A DNA stretch of 64,000 nucleotides from Arsenicicoccus piscis (GTDB lineage: Bacteria; Actinomycetota; Actinomycetes; Actinomycetales; Dermatophilaceae). The first letter of the stretch is position 1. Each line of letters opens with the position of its first letter. The translations under genes and the position numbers were made by a program. The notes under the pieces are model-generated. The model had not been told where the DNA came from, did not search any database, and saw only the letters and a program-made list of their open reading frames with translations. Location of the stretch: assembly GCF_022568835.1 (NCBI RefSeq), contig NZ_JAKZHV010000007.1, forward strand, positions 118,799-182,798, written 5' to 3'. Shown piece after piece: positions 56,297-64,000 of this stretch.

Positions 56297-57136
56297 ATGA
56301 GCCTCGCCATCACCCTCGACGACGTGTCGGTCGACTACCCGCGACACCGGGCGCTGGACCACGTGACCGCGTCCGTGCCGGCGGGCAGCTTCACCGCCGT
56401 CCTCGGGCCCAACGGCTGCGGCAAGTCGACCCTGCTGCGCGCCGTCACCCAGCTGGTGCGTCCCTCCGAGGGCGAGGTGCGGGTGGCCGACCGGCCCGTC
56501 CGGTCCTACCCCCGCCGCGAGCTCGCCCGCACGCTCGGCCTGCTCCCCCAGCAGACGCCCGTCCCGCCCGGGCTCACCGTGCACGAGCTGGTGCGCCGCG
56601 GACGCGCCCCCTACCAGCGCTGGCTCGGCTCCGCCTCGGCCGGCGACGAGGGGCACGTCACCGATGCGCTGACCCGCACGTCGATGCTCGCGCTGGCCGA
56701 CGCCCCGCTCACCGAGCTGTCCGGCGGGCAGCGCCAGCGGGCCTGGTTCGCGATGGTCCTCGCCCAGGACACCCCCGTCGTCCTGCTCGACGAACCGACG
56801 ACCTATCTGGACCTCGCGCACCAGTTCGCCCTGCTCGACCTGTGCGCCGAGCTGCACGACCAGGGGCGCACGATCGTCGCCGTGCTCCACGACCTCCCGC
56901 AGGCGGCGGCCTACGCCGACCACGTCCTGCTGCTGCACGACGGTCGGCTCGTCGGCGAGGGGGCCCCGCGCGAGGTGCTGACCAGCGCGACGGTGTCCAC
57001 GGTCTACGGGATCGAGTGCGTGGTAGACCTCGACGCACCCGTCCCGGTCGTCTCACCGCGCCGCCGCGACGACCGGCTCAGGGCTTCCAGCCGGAGTGGC
57101 GCGCCCACTCCTGCATCCGTGGCCAGATCTGGCTGA
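56297..57136 (+). CDS. Iron-siderophore ABC transporter ATPase
   Basis: 279-aa FepC/FhuC-type ATPase: Walker A GPNGCGKSTLL (about 36-46), LLPQQTPVPPGLTVHELVRRGRAPYQ (Q-loop and family-specific region), signature LSGGQRQRAWFAM, Walker B VVLLDEPTTYLD and VLHDLPQAA with the H-loop histidine. AAGGA lies about 10 nt before ATG 56297. The last 59 bp are antisense to coaE, and the terminal 25 residues are Arg/Ser-rich and probably disordered. It completes the SIP-binding protein-permease-permease-ATPase set. Confidence 0.94.
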   Translation: MSLAITLDDVSVDYPRHRALDHVTASVPAGSFTAVLGPNGCGKSTLLRAVTQLVRPSEGEVRVADRPVRSYPRRELARTLGLLPQQTPVPPGLTVHELVRRGRAPYQRWLGSASAGDEGHVTDALTRTSMLALADAPLTELSGGQRQRAWFAMVLAQDTPVVLLDEPTTYLDLAHQFALLDLCAELHDQGRTIVAVLHDLPQAAAYADHVLLLHDGRLVGEGAPREVLTSATVSTVYGIECVVDLDAPVPVVSPRRRDDRLRASSRSGAPTPASVARSG

Positions 57137-58271
57137 ACCACGGTTCCTTCGCCTCGGCGTAGCCATCGGTCCCGCCGAACTGCGCCGCCAGGCGCTGCTT
57201 CTCGCGCAGGTAGTCGTCGCGCGCCTGGCGGTCGTGGCGCAGCCAGTCGCGGTAGAGCAGGGCGTACTGCCAGCCTGCGCCGCCCATCTCGCGCACGTGC
57301 AGCCGCACCAGCCGGCCGGGGTCGCTGGCGCCGTGATAGCGCTTGACCCACAGCGACGGGTCGGGCAGCTGCTCCTTGGGGTGGTCCATCCGCACGTCCT
57401 CGATGCGGGGGAAGCCGATCGCAGCCAACGCGTCCACGAACGCCGGGTCGTCGGCGTCGCGCAGGTCGCTGACGCCCACCTGCAGGTCGATGACATCCTT
57501 GCCGTCGAGCCCGGGCACCGCCGTCGAGCCGATGTGCTCGATCTCGGGCGCGCGCTCGCCGAGGACCTTGCAGATCCGGGCGATCGCCCGCTCGGCGTGC
57601 AGCGGCCAGCTCTCGTCGTAGTCGACGACCTCGGCCCCGTCGCCGCGCCGGGCTGCCTCGCGGGCGCGCAGGTTGGCCTCGAAAGGCACGATCCGGTCAT
57701 CCCACAGCCGCTGGACCTGGGCGTCGAGGTCGCCCTGCGCACCGTTGTTGTCGAGCAACACGTCGGCGGCCGCGAGCCGCTGCTCGTCACTGGCCTGGTG
57801 CTCCATCCGCGCCCGGGCGTCCGACTCCTGCATGCCGCGCTGCTCGACCAGCCGGCGCAGCCGCACGTCGGGACGGGCGTCGGTGATGACGACGAGGTGG
57901 AACTCGTCACCCATGCGCTTCTCGACGAGCAACGGCACGTCGTAGACCACGACCTGGTCCGGAGCAGCCTGCGCCATCAGCTCGGCGGTCCGCCGGCCCA
58001 CCAGCGGGTGGGTGATCGCCTCGAGGTCGGCCCGCGCGCGGGAGTCCGCGAAGACGACCTCCCCGAGCGCCTCTCGGTCCAGCGAGCCGTCAGCCGCCAA
58101 GATCCCCGGGCCGAATCGCTCCACCACCGCGGCCAGCCCGGGCGAGCCCGCCGCGACCACCTCGCGGGCCACCGCGTCGGCGTCGACCACGAGCGCACCG
58201 AGCTCGGCGAGCCGTCGCCCGACCGTGGACTTGCCCGAGCCGATCCCGCCTGTGAGCCCGATTCTCAGCAT
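57078..58271 (-). CDS. coaE: Dephospho-CoA kinase fused to GrpB domain
   Basis: 397-aa fusion. Residues 1-200 are CoaE, which makes the last step of CoA synthesis: Walker A GLTGGIGSGKST, VVDADAVAREV, YDVPLLVEK. Residues about 215-385 are a GrpB/UPF0157 domain (IEHIGSTAVPGLDGKDVIDLQV), of nucleotidyltransferase fold and unknown activity. The same fusion exists in mycobacteria, where the second domain aids folding or stability. A continuous frame with no break supports a true fusion. It is convergent with the iron-uptake operon and lies in the conserved rpsA-coaE-uvrB order. Confidence 0.95.
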   Translation of the reverse strand: MLRIGLTGGIGSGKSTVGRRLAELGALVVDADAVAREVVAAGSPGLAAVVERFGPGILAADGSLDREALGEVVFADSRARADLEAITHPLVGRRTAELMAQAAPDQVVVYDVPLLVEKRMGDEFHLVVITDARPDVRLRRLVEQRGMQESDARARMEHQASDEQRLAAADVLLDNNGAQGDLDAQVQRLWDDRIVPFEANLRAREAARRGDGAEVVDYDESWPLHAERAIARICKVLGERAPEIEHIGSTAVPGLDGKDVIDLQVGVSDLRDADDPAFVDALAAIGFPRIEDVRMDHPKEQLPDPSLWVKRYHGASDPGRLVRLHVREMGGAGWQYALLYRDWLRHDRQARDDYLREKQRLAAQFGGTDGYAEAKEPWFSQIWPRMQEWARHSGWKP

Positions 58272-58316
58272 GCCCGTCAGGCTACTCCCACCGGCCCGGT
58301 CCGGCCCGGCGCGCCA

Positions 58317-60932
58317 TCACTGGAGGGTGACGCTGACCGATCCACCCGAGACCGTCGCCGTGCCGCTGAAGCTGGCCCTGTCCGTGGTGTCCTGCGGCGA
58401 TGCAGGGCTGAAGGAGGTGGCCGTGGAGATATAGCTCAGACCGAAGGTCCCGGTGCCGTAGAACGACAGGCCGGCCGCCGTGGGCGTGTCGTCGATGGAT
58501 ACGGAGGTGTCGGTTGGCGCGGTCCAGCGAACAGACTGCACGTCCCCGAAGGCGTAGTAGTCATTGGGGCAGCCCGGGGGGTCAAGCACGGTCGCCTTGG
58601 CGCACTCGGCGAGCTTGCTCTGCACCGCCGCGCGCACGGCGGCCTGGGCCCCCGGGGCGAGGGTGCGCTCCAGCTGGACTGTGGACGAGTCCGGCCGGCC
58701 CACCGCAACCGTGGCAGAGGCTGCAGCCTCCAACGGCGTCGCCTTGGTCGCGAGCTCGTAGAGGCCAGGCAGCAGGACGAGACTGCTCGGCACACCGACG
58801 TCCGCTCCAGCCAGCGTGGCCGCACGGCCCGCGGTGTCTACCGAGACCGTCGCGAGGCCGTCCTCGATGCGCCAGCTCGGGGCCAGTCCCAGCAAGGTGC
58901 TCCCGGTACGCACGAGATAGAGCGTCCGCTCGACGCGGGTGTCGTCCTGCAGATAGGAGAGCCGCACGTAGCGGTGGTCGCCGTTGCCGCTGTCGGGCAG
59001 CTCCTCGATCGAGATCTCGGAGATGGGGTAGCGCGTGCTCGAGGACTTCAGCACTGCGTCAGTCAGCAGGGCAGGCGGGGTGCCCTCGGGCACGCTCAGG
59101 GTGGCGAGCGCGTCATGTGCGGAGCCCGACCGCAGCCCTTCGGCGTAGGAACCAACCGTCCGCCCAGGGCCGTAGAGCGACCCGAAGACGGCTCCGGCGA
59201 TCCCCACGAGCGCACCGACCACGGCGATGGCGGCGACGCCCCCGAGCGCCAGCCGGACCTGGCGACGGTGGTTCGCAAGGGGTGTCACCTGCTCCCCTGC
59301 TGCCTGGTCGGCCAGGTCCATGACGGTCTCGCTCGGTTGACCGCCCTGGCGCATCACCGCGTCCGCCAGCCTCAGGCCCCAGACAGGATGCATGCCGCGT
59401 CGGGCGAAGCGGGACACCCACGCGGGGAAGGCACCGGCCAGCTCGGGCAGCAACCACCGCTCGCCGACCAGGAAGATCGCGCCGAGCAGGACGCCGACGA
59501 GCAGGGCGCTGCCGGAGTCGAGACCGATCTGACCCTCGCCTGAACCAGTGAGAGCCGAGTGCATGGACGAGTTCCCCGACGCGGACAGGCTCACGGAGGT
59601 GAGCATGCAGATGAGCAAGGCGCCCGCGACGGAGACCGACCCGAGCTGCAGCGCCTGCTGCCCGAGCGGCCGACGCGGGTCTCGCCGAAGCCCAAGACGG
59701 GCCGCAGATACCAGCGCAATGATCCAGGCGAGGATCGGAAGCACGTGCCAGATCCACGAAAGCTGCTGCTCGGTCAGCACATTCATGTGCGTGGCGCCCT
59801 CGACACTCGCCGCAGAGCCCGACAACGAGCTACTGATGCCCTCGCTCAGTCCAGCGATGGCCAGGACGACGTTCGGCAAGAAGGCAGCCAGCCCCAGCAG
59901 GAGCGAGACTGTGTCGGAGACGCTGGCACCGGACGTCACCCGATCCGTGGGAATCGCTGCGGTCGGGGCGGTGCTGGACTGCAGGATCAGTGAGATGACG
60001 GCGTAGATCACGCCGATCAGGGCCGCACCGGCCAGCGCCGTGACCAGCACTCGGGCCGCATGCAGGTAGCCCCCAACACGCTTGCGCACCGACTCGACCA
60101 GGTGCCACGGAGGTCGAGCCACGCAGCCGGCGACAAGGGCGGTGAGAAATGTCGCCAGCAGCGTCGAGAGAGGAGTCAGGCCCATCGACAGCTCGAGACC
60201 GAGGCGGTTGAGGTCTGCACCGGGGACGGGTCCGCGCAGCACGATCGCCAGCAGCGAGACGACCAGGGCGTACAGGCCGGCCGAGATGCCGAGGCGGCCC
60301 CACGCCTGCTGGCTGCTGCCCGACGGCGCCTGCGCCTCGGCACGGCGGTAGCCCGTGACGAGCGCCCAGACGACGAGCGCCCAGAGGCCGAGCGGGACCA
60401 GGCGAAGGACGGCGCTCCCATTGCCGGCTAGCTCGGAGTCGACGATGCTGCCGTCGAGACCGATCTGAGCGCCGTGCGAGATGCCGAAGAGGAGCATGGA
60501 CCAGCGCAGCCACTCCAGGACCCCGCCTCGAACAGCGTCCGGGACGACCGTCATCGCCACGAGACCCACCAGGACGAACGCGACGAGCAGGCTGCCGCCC
60601 CCGGTGATCCCCAGCCAGCGCAGATCCGCTGCGAGCTGGCCAGACGTCGGCCGGAAGGGCTCGATCCGGGGGAAGCCGCGCGTGGCGCTCTCAGCCGTGC
60701 CGGCGCTGCCGGCCGTTGCGGCGCCGTCAGCGGTCGGGTGGATGGGGCCCTGCGCGTCGGTCGTCCTCGTAACCGTTGTCAGGGGGACAGGCTGCGACGC
60801 AACAGCGGGGTGGGAAGCTCCAGCAGGAGCTGCCGCCTCGGACGGGACGGTAGCTGAGCCCAGCGCCTGGCCGCAGCGGGCGCAGAACTGGCTGCCGGAT
60901 TCGGCCTGGAGGCCGCACGACGTGCAGAACAT
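58317..60932 (-). CDS. Zinc-ribbon polytopic membrane protein with large C-terminal extracytoplasmic domain, function unknown
   Basis: 871 aa. Residues 1-22 are a zinc ribbon (CTSCG and CARCG), followed by an Ala/Pro/Thr-rich linker to about 100. Ten or so transmembrane segments lie between about 105 and 490. A cytoplasmic stretch (about 495-550) is followed by a further helix (GGVAAIAVVGALVGIAGAVFG, 556-576, key GAVFG), then about 290 residues probably outside the membrane, with two cysteines (ECAKATV, PPGCPND) likely disulfide-linked. The C-terminal domain has TVSGGSVSVTLQ-type beta strands. No enzyme motif was recognised. It follows the 293-aa gene by 54 bp on the same strand and is probably its operon partner. 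Confidence 0.75.
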   Translation of the reverse strand: MFCTSCGLQAESGSQFCARCGQALGSATVPSEAAAPAGASHPAVASQPVPLTTVTRTTDAQGPIHPTADGAATAGSAGTAESATRGFPRIEPFRPTSGQLAADLRWLGITGGGSLLVAFVLVGLVAMTVVPDAVRGGVLEWLRWSMLLFGISHGAQIGLDGSIVDSELAGNGSAVLRLVPLGLWALVVWALVTGYRRAEAQAPSGSSQQAWGRLGISAGLYALVVSLLAIVLRGPVPGADLNRLGLELSMGLTPLSTLLATFLTALVAGCVARPPWHLVESVRKRVGGYLHAARVLVTALAGAALIGVIYAVISLILQSSTAPTAAIPTDRVTSGASVSDTVSLLLGLAAFLPNVVLAIAGLSEGISSSLSGSAASVEGATHMNVLTEQQLSWIWHVLPILAWIIALVSAARLGLRRDPRRPLGQQALQLGSVSVAGALLICMLTSVSLSASGNSSMHSALTGSGEGQIGLDSGSALLVGVLLGAIFLVGERWLLPELAGAFPAWVSRFARRGMHPVWGLRLADAVMRQGGQPSETVMDLADQAAGEQVTPLANHRRQVRLALGGVAAIAVVGALVGIAGAVFGSLYGPGRTVGSYAEGLRSGSAHDALATLSVPEGTPPALLTDAVLKSSSTRYPISEISIEELPDSGNGDHRYVRLSYLQDDTRVERTLYLVRTGSTLLGLAPSWRIEDGLATVSVDTAGRAATLAGADVGVPSSLVLLPGLYELATKATPLEAAASATVAVGRPDSSTVQLERTLAPGAQAAVRAAVQSKLAECAKATVLDPPGCPNDYYAFGDVQSVRWTAPTDTSVSIDDTPTAAGLSFYGTGTFGLSYISTATSFSPASPQDTTDRASFSGTATVSGGSVSVTLQ

Positions 60933-60986
60933 GGGACTTCCTCGCGAGTAGCTGGGTAGGGGCGGCGCGACGACCGAGGCGGCCGA

Positions 60987-61868
60987 TCAGCGCAGCGGTC
61001 GAAGGCGGCCCGGGGCGCAGGCGTTGGCGCGCTGGGTGGCGGACAAGTCGCTGAAGGTGGAGTCGCACCACGACTTCACGTCGTCAGCCGAGGAGAACCC
61101 GAGGTCGGCGATCGTCACGTAATACGGCTTGCCCGCCTTGGTGGTCGTCCCGTCCCCGAACTGCGTGCTGAGGAGCAGCCGCACCGAGGAGCCGAAGCGA
61201 GGGTCGTTGCGCAACGCCATGTGCTGGGCGTAGATCGCGGGCCAGTGCCACGCCCCACCACCCGGCGGCGGGGACACCTTGTCAACGATCCCTTCCGCCT
61301 TGGCCGACAACATCGCGACGTAGCGGGAGTCGAGGACGATGCCAGGCGCATCGGCCCGCTGGAGCGCTTGCAAACGGACCAGATCGTCCGAGACTGATGC
61401 GGTGGGGCTGGACTTCGCCGTCGCAGGGGCACTCGTGGGCGTGCTGTTGGTCGCGTCGGTGGGGGCGGCAGGAGCAGCCGTCGCGGACGAAGACGTGGCA
61501 GCCGCTCCCGTGGGCGCGACGCCGGCGGTGCGTGAGCCGGTGGCCGTCGGCATACCCGTAGCGGACGGGGTGGCGGCGACCGGAGCCGCGGTGGACTGCT
61601 GGCCGGGCAGGTGGCCGGTCCCGTAGAGCACCGCGCCCACCACCGCGAGGACCGCGACGCCGGAAAGTGCTAGCGCGCCACGGCCCCCACGCTGCCTCGG
61701 CACGGGCTCGGCGGTGGCCTGCCCCTCCGGTTCAGCGGCCAGTGACCCCACCCGACCGTTCTCGGTGTCGACCCCTGGGCTGGTGGGCGCATCAACGTGC
61801 GCCGAGGACGGCGCCTCGTCCTGGGCCTGCGGCGCAGGCCGGCGCCACTGGATGAACTCGTCTGGCAT
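60987..61868 (-). CDS. Single-pass membrane protein with Ser/Thr/Ala/Pro-rich stalk, function unknown
   Basis: 293 aa. A cytoplasmic N-terminus of about 62 residues, one transmembrane helix (ALALSGVAVLAVVGAVLYGTG, here about 63-83, key VAVLAVVGAVLYG), then a low-complexity stalk to about 160 (TPSATGMPTATG, AAATSSSATAAPAAPT). The C-terminal globular domain (about 165-293) contains WHWPAIYAQHMALRND and two cysteines (SWCDSTF, ANACAPG). This outline suggests a surface-exposed domain held off the membrane, possibly glycosylated on the stalk. I do not recognise the domain. GGGGAG precedes the ATG; a locally AT-rich segment upstream (61890-61945) probably holds the promoter. Confidence 0.7.
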   Translation of the reverse strand: MPDEFIQWRRPAPQAQDEAPSSAHVDAPTSPGVDTENGRVGSLAAEPEGQATAEPVPRQRGGRGALALSGVAVLAVVGAVLYGTGHLPGQQSTAAPVAATPSATGMPTATGSRTAGVAPTGAAATSSSATAAPAAPTDATNSTPTSAPATAKSSPTASVSDDLVRLQALQRADAPGIVLDSRYVAMLSAKAEGIVDKVSPPPGGGAWHWPAIYAQHMALRNDPRFGSSVRLLLSTQFGDGTTTKAGKPYYVTIADLGFSSADDVKSWCDSTFSDLSATQRANACAPGRLRPLR

Positions 61869-61992
61869 GTCACTCCCCCTGATGGCCGGTTCGAAACGTA
61901 ACCACTTGTATCAGGCGGCATGCTTAGAGAGAGATTTAATCCATCGAACGGACCAGTGCGGCCCCCGGGCGGCCCGGCGGGTCAGCACGCTC

Positions 61993-61998
61993 TACGCT
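61993..61998 (+). promoter_or_regulatory. -10 element of a probable leaderless Nudix mRNA
   Basis: TACGCT ends 6 nt before the ATG at 62005, and no ribosome site is present. A -35 was not assigned. Confidence 0.4.
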
Positions 61999-62004
61999 CG
62001 TGTC

Positions 62005-62454
62005 ATGAAGCCTGCAACCCAGATCGAGGTCGTCGTCCGGGCGGTGCTGCGCAACGGCCCCCGCATACTGCTGGCCCAGATGAAGGGCTATGACTTCTGG
62101 TTCCTCCCCGGCGGCCACGTCGAGGTGGGCGAGTCCGCGCCGGACGCGCTCCACCGCGAGCTGCGCGACGAGCTCGGCATCGAGGTCCATGTCGACCAGC
62201 TGATCGCCGTGTCGGAGAACCGCTACGTGCTCGACGACGAGGAGCGGCACGAGGTCAACCTCGTGTTCCTCGCCCGCGTCGAGTCGCGGCCCGAGCACAG
62301 CCTGGACCCCCGGCTGGAGTTCCGCTGGTTCCAGACCGACGCGCTGATCAACCTGGACATCCGGCCCAAGGCGCTGGCGACGGTCGTGCGCTACGGACCG
62401 GCCGGCAACGAGATGCCGCTGTTCAGCGACGACCTGGGCGCCCGCAAGCGCTGA
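62005..62454 (+). CDS. Nudix hydrolase
   Basis: 149-aa hydrolase of nucleoside-diphosphate-linked substrates. The Nudix box reads G-G-H-V-E-V-G-E-S-A-P-D-A-L-H-R-E-L-R-D-E-L-G (about 37-59), matching GX5EX7REUXEEXGU with D in place of one E. The beta-sheet context VVVRAVLRNGPRILLAQMKGYDFWFLPG is intact. The substrate cannot be told; MutT, ADP-ribose and diadenosine polyphosphate enzymes share this size. It is a lone gene, divergent from the 293-aa membrane protein and convergent with rpsA. Confidence 0.9.
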   Translation: MKPATQIEVVVRAVLRNGPRILLAQMKGYDFWFLPGGHVEVGESAPDALHRELRDELGIEVHVDQLIAVSENRYVLDDEERHEVNLVFLARVESRPEHSLDPRLEFRWFQTDALINLDIRPKALATVVRYGPAGNEMPLFSDDLGARKR

Positions 62455-62514
62455 CGTCCCCTGGCGGCGGCACCTGCCGGCGGCACCTGCAGGACTCCCA
62501 CCCGCAAACGCTGA

Positions 62515-62546
62515 CAGGCCCCGCCCCCACGAGGGGGACGGGGCCT
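62515..62546. terminator. rpsA/Nudix terminator hairpin
   Basis: CAGGCCCCG and CGGGGCCTG with inner CCCC/GGGG pairing give about 13 bp of GC-rich stem around ACGA, 47 bp beyond the rpsA stop codon and after the Nudix stop. It probably serves both converging transcripts. Just outside it GCACCTGCCGGCG forms a short tandem repeat (near 62470). Confidence 0.75.
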
Positions 62547-62592
62547 GCGGTGACGAGGGAGACCGGCTGGTGCCGGGTCGATCGCCGGTGGA

Positions 62593-64000
62593 TCAGTTGC
62601 CGGTGAGCTTCTCGCGCAGCGCGGCCAGCGCCTCGTCGGACGCCAGGGTGCCCTCGGTGGACACCTGGTCGTTGACCGGGGCGGACGAGGAGTAGGACGA
62701 GGACGGAGCGTCCCCACCCGAGACGGCCTCGGCGTCGGCCTTGGCGGCGGACTCGACCTGCGCCTTGTGGGCCTCCCACAGGGCGTGCGCCTCGGCGTAC
62801 TGCTTCTCCCACGCCTCGCGCTGGGTGTCATAGCCCTCGAGCCACTCGTTGGTCTCGGGGTCGAAGCCCTCGGGGTACTTGTAGTTGCCCTGCTCGTCGT
62901 ACTCCGCGGACATGCCGTAGAGCGTGGGGTCGAACTCGTTGACCTGGACCGAGCCGTCGTTGGCCTGCTTGAGCGACAGCGAGATGCGGCGACGCTCGAG
63001 GTCGATGTCGATGACCTTGACGAAGATGTCGTCACCGACGTTGACGACCTGCTCGGGCAGCTCGACGTGGCGCTCGGCCAGCTCGGAGATGTGCACCAGG
63101 CCCTCGATGCCCTCCTCGACGCGCACGAACGCACCGAACGGGACGAGCTTGGTGACCTTGCCCGGGACGACCTGGCCGATGGCGTGGGTCCGGGCGAAGT
63201 GCTGCCACGGGTCCTCCTGGGTCGCCTTCAGCGACAGGGAGACACGCTCGCGGTCCATGTCGACGTCGAGCACCTCGACGGTGACCTCCTGGCCCACCTC
63301 GACGACCTCGGACGGGTGGTCGATGTGCTTCCAGGACAGCTCGGAGACGTGGACGAGACCGTCGACACCGCCGAGGTCCACGAACGCACCGAAGTTGACG
63401 ATCGAGGAGACGACACCGGAGCGCACCTGGCCCTTGCCGAGCTCCTTGAGGAAGGTCGTGCGGACCTCGGACTGGGTCTGCTCGAGCCAGGCACGGCGCG
63501 ACAGGACCACGTTGTTGCGGTTCTTGTCGAGCTCGATGATCTTGGCCTCGATCTCCTTGCCCACGTAGGGCTGCAGGTCACGGACGCGACGCATCTCGAC
63601 CAGGGAGGCGGGCAGGAAGCCGCGCAGCCCGATGTCGAGGATGAGGCCACCCTTGACGACCTCGATGACGGTGCCGGTGACGACGCCGTCCTCCTCCTTG
63701 ATGCGCTCGACGGTGCCCCAGGCGCGCTCGTACTGGGCGCGCTTCTTGGACAGGATCAGCCGACCCTCCTTGTCCTCCTTCTGGAGGACCAGGGCCTCGA
63801 CCTCATCGCCCACGGAAACGACCTCGGACGGGTCGACGTCGTGCTTGATGGACAGCTCGCGCGAGGGGATGACACCCTCGGTCTTGTAGCCGATGTCGAG
63901 CAGGACCTCGTCCCGGTCGACCTTGACGATGACACCCGAGACGATGTCTCCGTCGTTGAAGTACTTGATGGTCTCGTCGATGGCGGCGAGGAAGTCTTCC
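62593..64000 (-). CDS. rpsA: 30S ribosomal protein S1 (5' end beyond window)
   Basis: 468 codons are present; the frame is open at the window edge and begins EDFLAAIDETIKYFNDGDIV, so only about 20 N-terminal residues are missing. Four S1 OB-fold repeats are visible: GVIVKVDRDEVLLDIGYKTEG, TVIEVVKGGLILDIGLRGF, VVSSIVNFGAFVDLGGVDG and KVTKLVPFGAFVRVEEGIEG (each cited in part). A long acidic C-terminal tail with Ser/Ala repeats (GGDAPSSSYSSSAP) ends ALREKLTGN. Four repeats are normal for actinobacterial S1. It binds mRNA at the ribosome. Its context next to coaE and uvrB is as in mycobacteria. Confidence 0.95.
   Translation of the reverse strand, partial: EDFLAAIDETIKYFNDGDIVSGVIVKVDRDEVLLDIGYKTEGVIPSRELSIKHDVDPSEVVSVGDEVEALVLQKEDKEGRLILSKKRAQYERAWGTVERIKEEDGVVTGTVIEVVKGGLILDIGLRGFLPASLVEMRRVRDLQPYVGKEIEAKIIELDKNRNNVVLSRRAWLEQTQSEVRTTFLKELGKGQVRSGVVSSIVNFGAFVDLGGVDGLVHVSELSWKHIDHPSEVVEVGQEVTVEVLDVDMDRERVSLSLKATQEDPWQHFARTHAIGQVVPGKVTKLVPFGAFVRVEEGIEGLVHISELAERHVELPEQVVNVGDDIFVKVIDIDLERRRISLSLKQANDGSVQVNEFDPTLYGMSAEYDEQGNYKYPEGFDPETNEWLEGYDTQREAWEKQYAEAHALWEAHKAQVESAAKADAEAVSGGDAPSSSYSSSAPVNDQVSTEGTLASDEALAALREKLTGN

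Noticed and set aside
62461..62500. Tandem GGCGGCACCTGC repeats after the Nudix gene as a regulatory element
   Set aside because: Only two short copies in GC-rich intergenic DNA next to a terminator; nothing indicates a function.

Overview
The window comes from a high-GC actinobacterium. The gene order and protein styles fit the Micrococcales (Intrasporangiaceae-like), but the genus cannot be fixed from sequence alone. Supporting signs are WhiA in the block uvrC-rapZ-yvcK-whiA-gap-pgk-tpiA, a CoaE-GrpB fusion, a mycothiol-type DinB protein, many GTG starts, ATGA/GTGA stop-start overlaps, and many genes whose -10 hexamer lies 6-7 nt before the start codon (leaderless mRNAs).

1-9.6 kb is an aerobic cobalamin block. 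A cobalamin riboswitch leads cobN and a ChlI-ChlD-type chelatase subunit on the minus strand, with cobG-cobH-cobIJ diverging on the plus strand. 9.6-14.1 kb is an accessory island bounded by 22/23-bp direct repeats. It holds an IS481-family transposase gene split by an IS110-family element, and a tetR-SDR-SnoaL cassette. The IS110 element has precise borders and a leader that looks like a bridge RNA with readable donor and target guides. 14.2-18.1 kb is a heterodimeric ABC exporter with one degenerate nucleotide site.

18.2-26.4 kb is the conserved glycolysis/whiA/uvrC block; secG is not at its usual place after tpiA. 26.7-32.3 kb is a livKHMGF branched-chain amino-acid uptake operon. 32.4-37.2 kb holds an SRPBCC protein, a large zinc-ribbon membrane protein, a secreted lamin-tail protein and a uridine-kinase-like protein. 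37.2-41.7 kb has uvrA (with a Lys/Ala-rich tail) diverging from a DinB/MDMPI gene plus an MBL hydrolase gene. The last 205 bp of the MBL gene are duplicated on the far side of a small foreign insert (41.7-42.4 kb).

42.4-49.0 kb carries a methyltransferase, tdh-kbl (threonine catabolism), a class A beta-lactamase-like protein, an NlpC/P60 protein, an EamA exporter and a TerC protein. 49.1-58.3 kb has uvrB and coaE with a MerR regulator and an iron-siderophore uptake operon between them; a DtxR/IdeR-like box sits before the siderophore-interacting protein. 58.3-64 kb has two membrane proteins of unknown function, a Nudix hydrolase and the 5'-truncated rpsA. The order rpsA-coaE-uvrB-uvrA resembles that of other actinobacteria, with accessory insertions between the genes.

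uvrC, uvrA and uvrB lie far apart, yet each has the same TGTCAG-N10-TANNNT element 6-7 nt before its start codon. This matches the RecA-independent DNA-damage promoter of mycobacteria (RecA-NDp), so the whole excision-repair set appears to be co-regulated.
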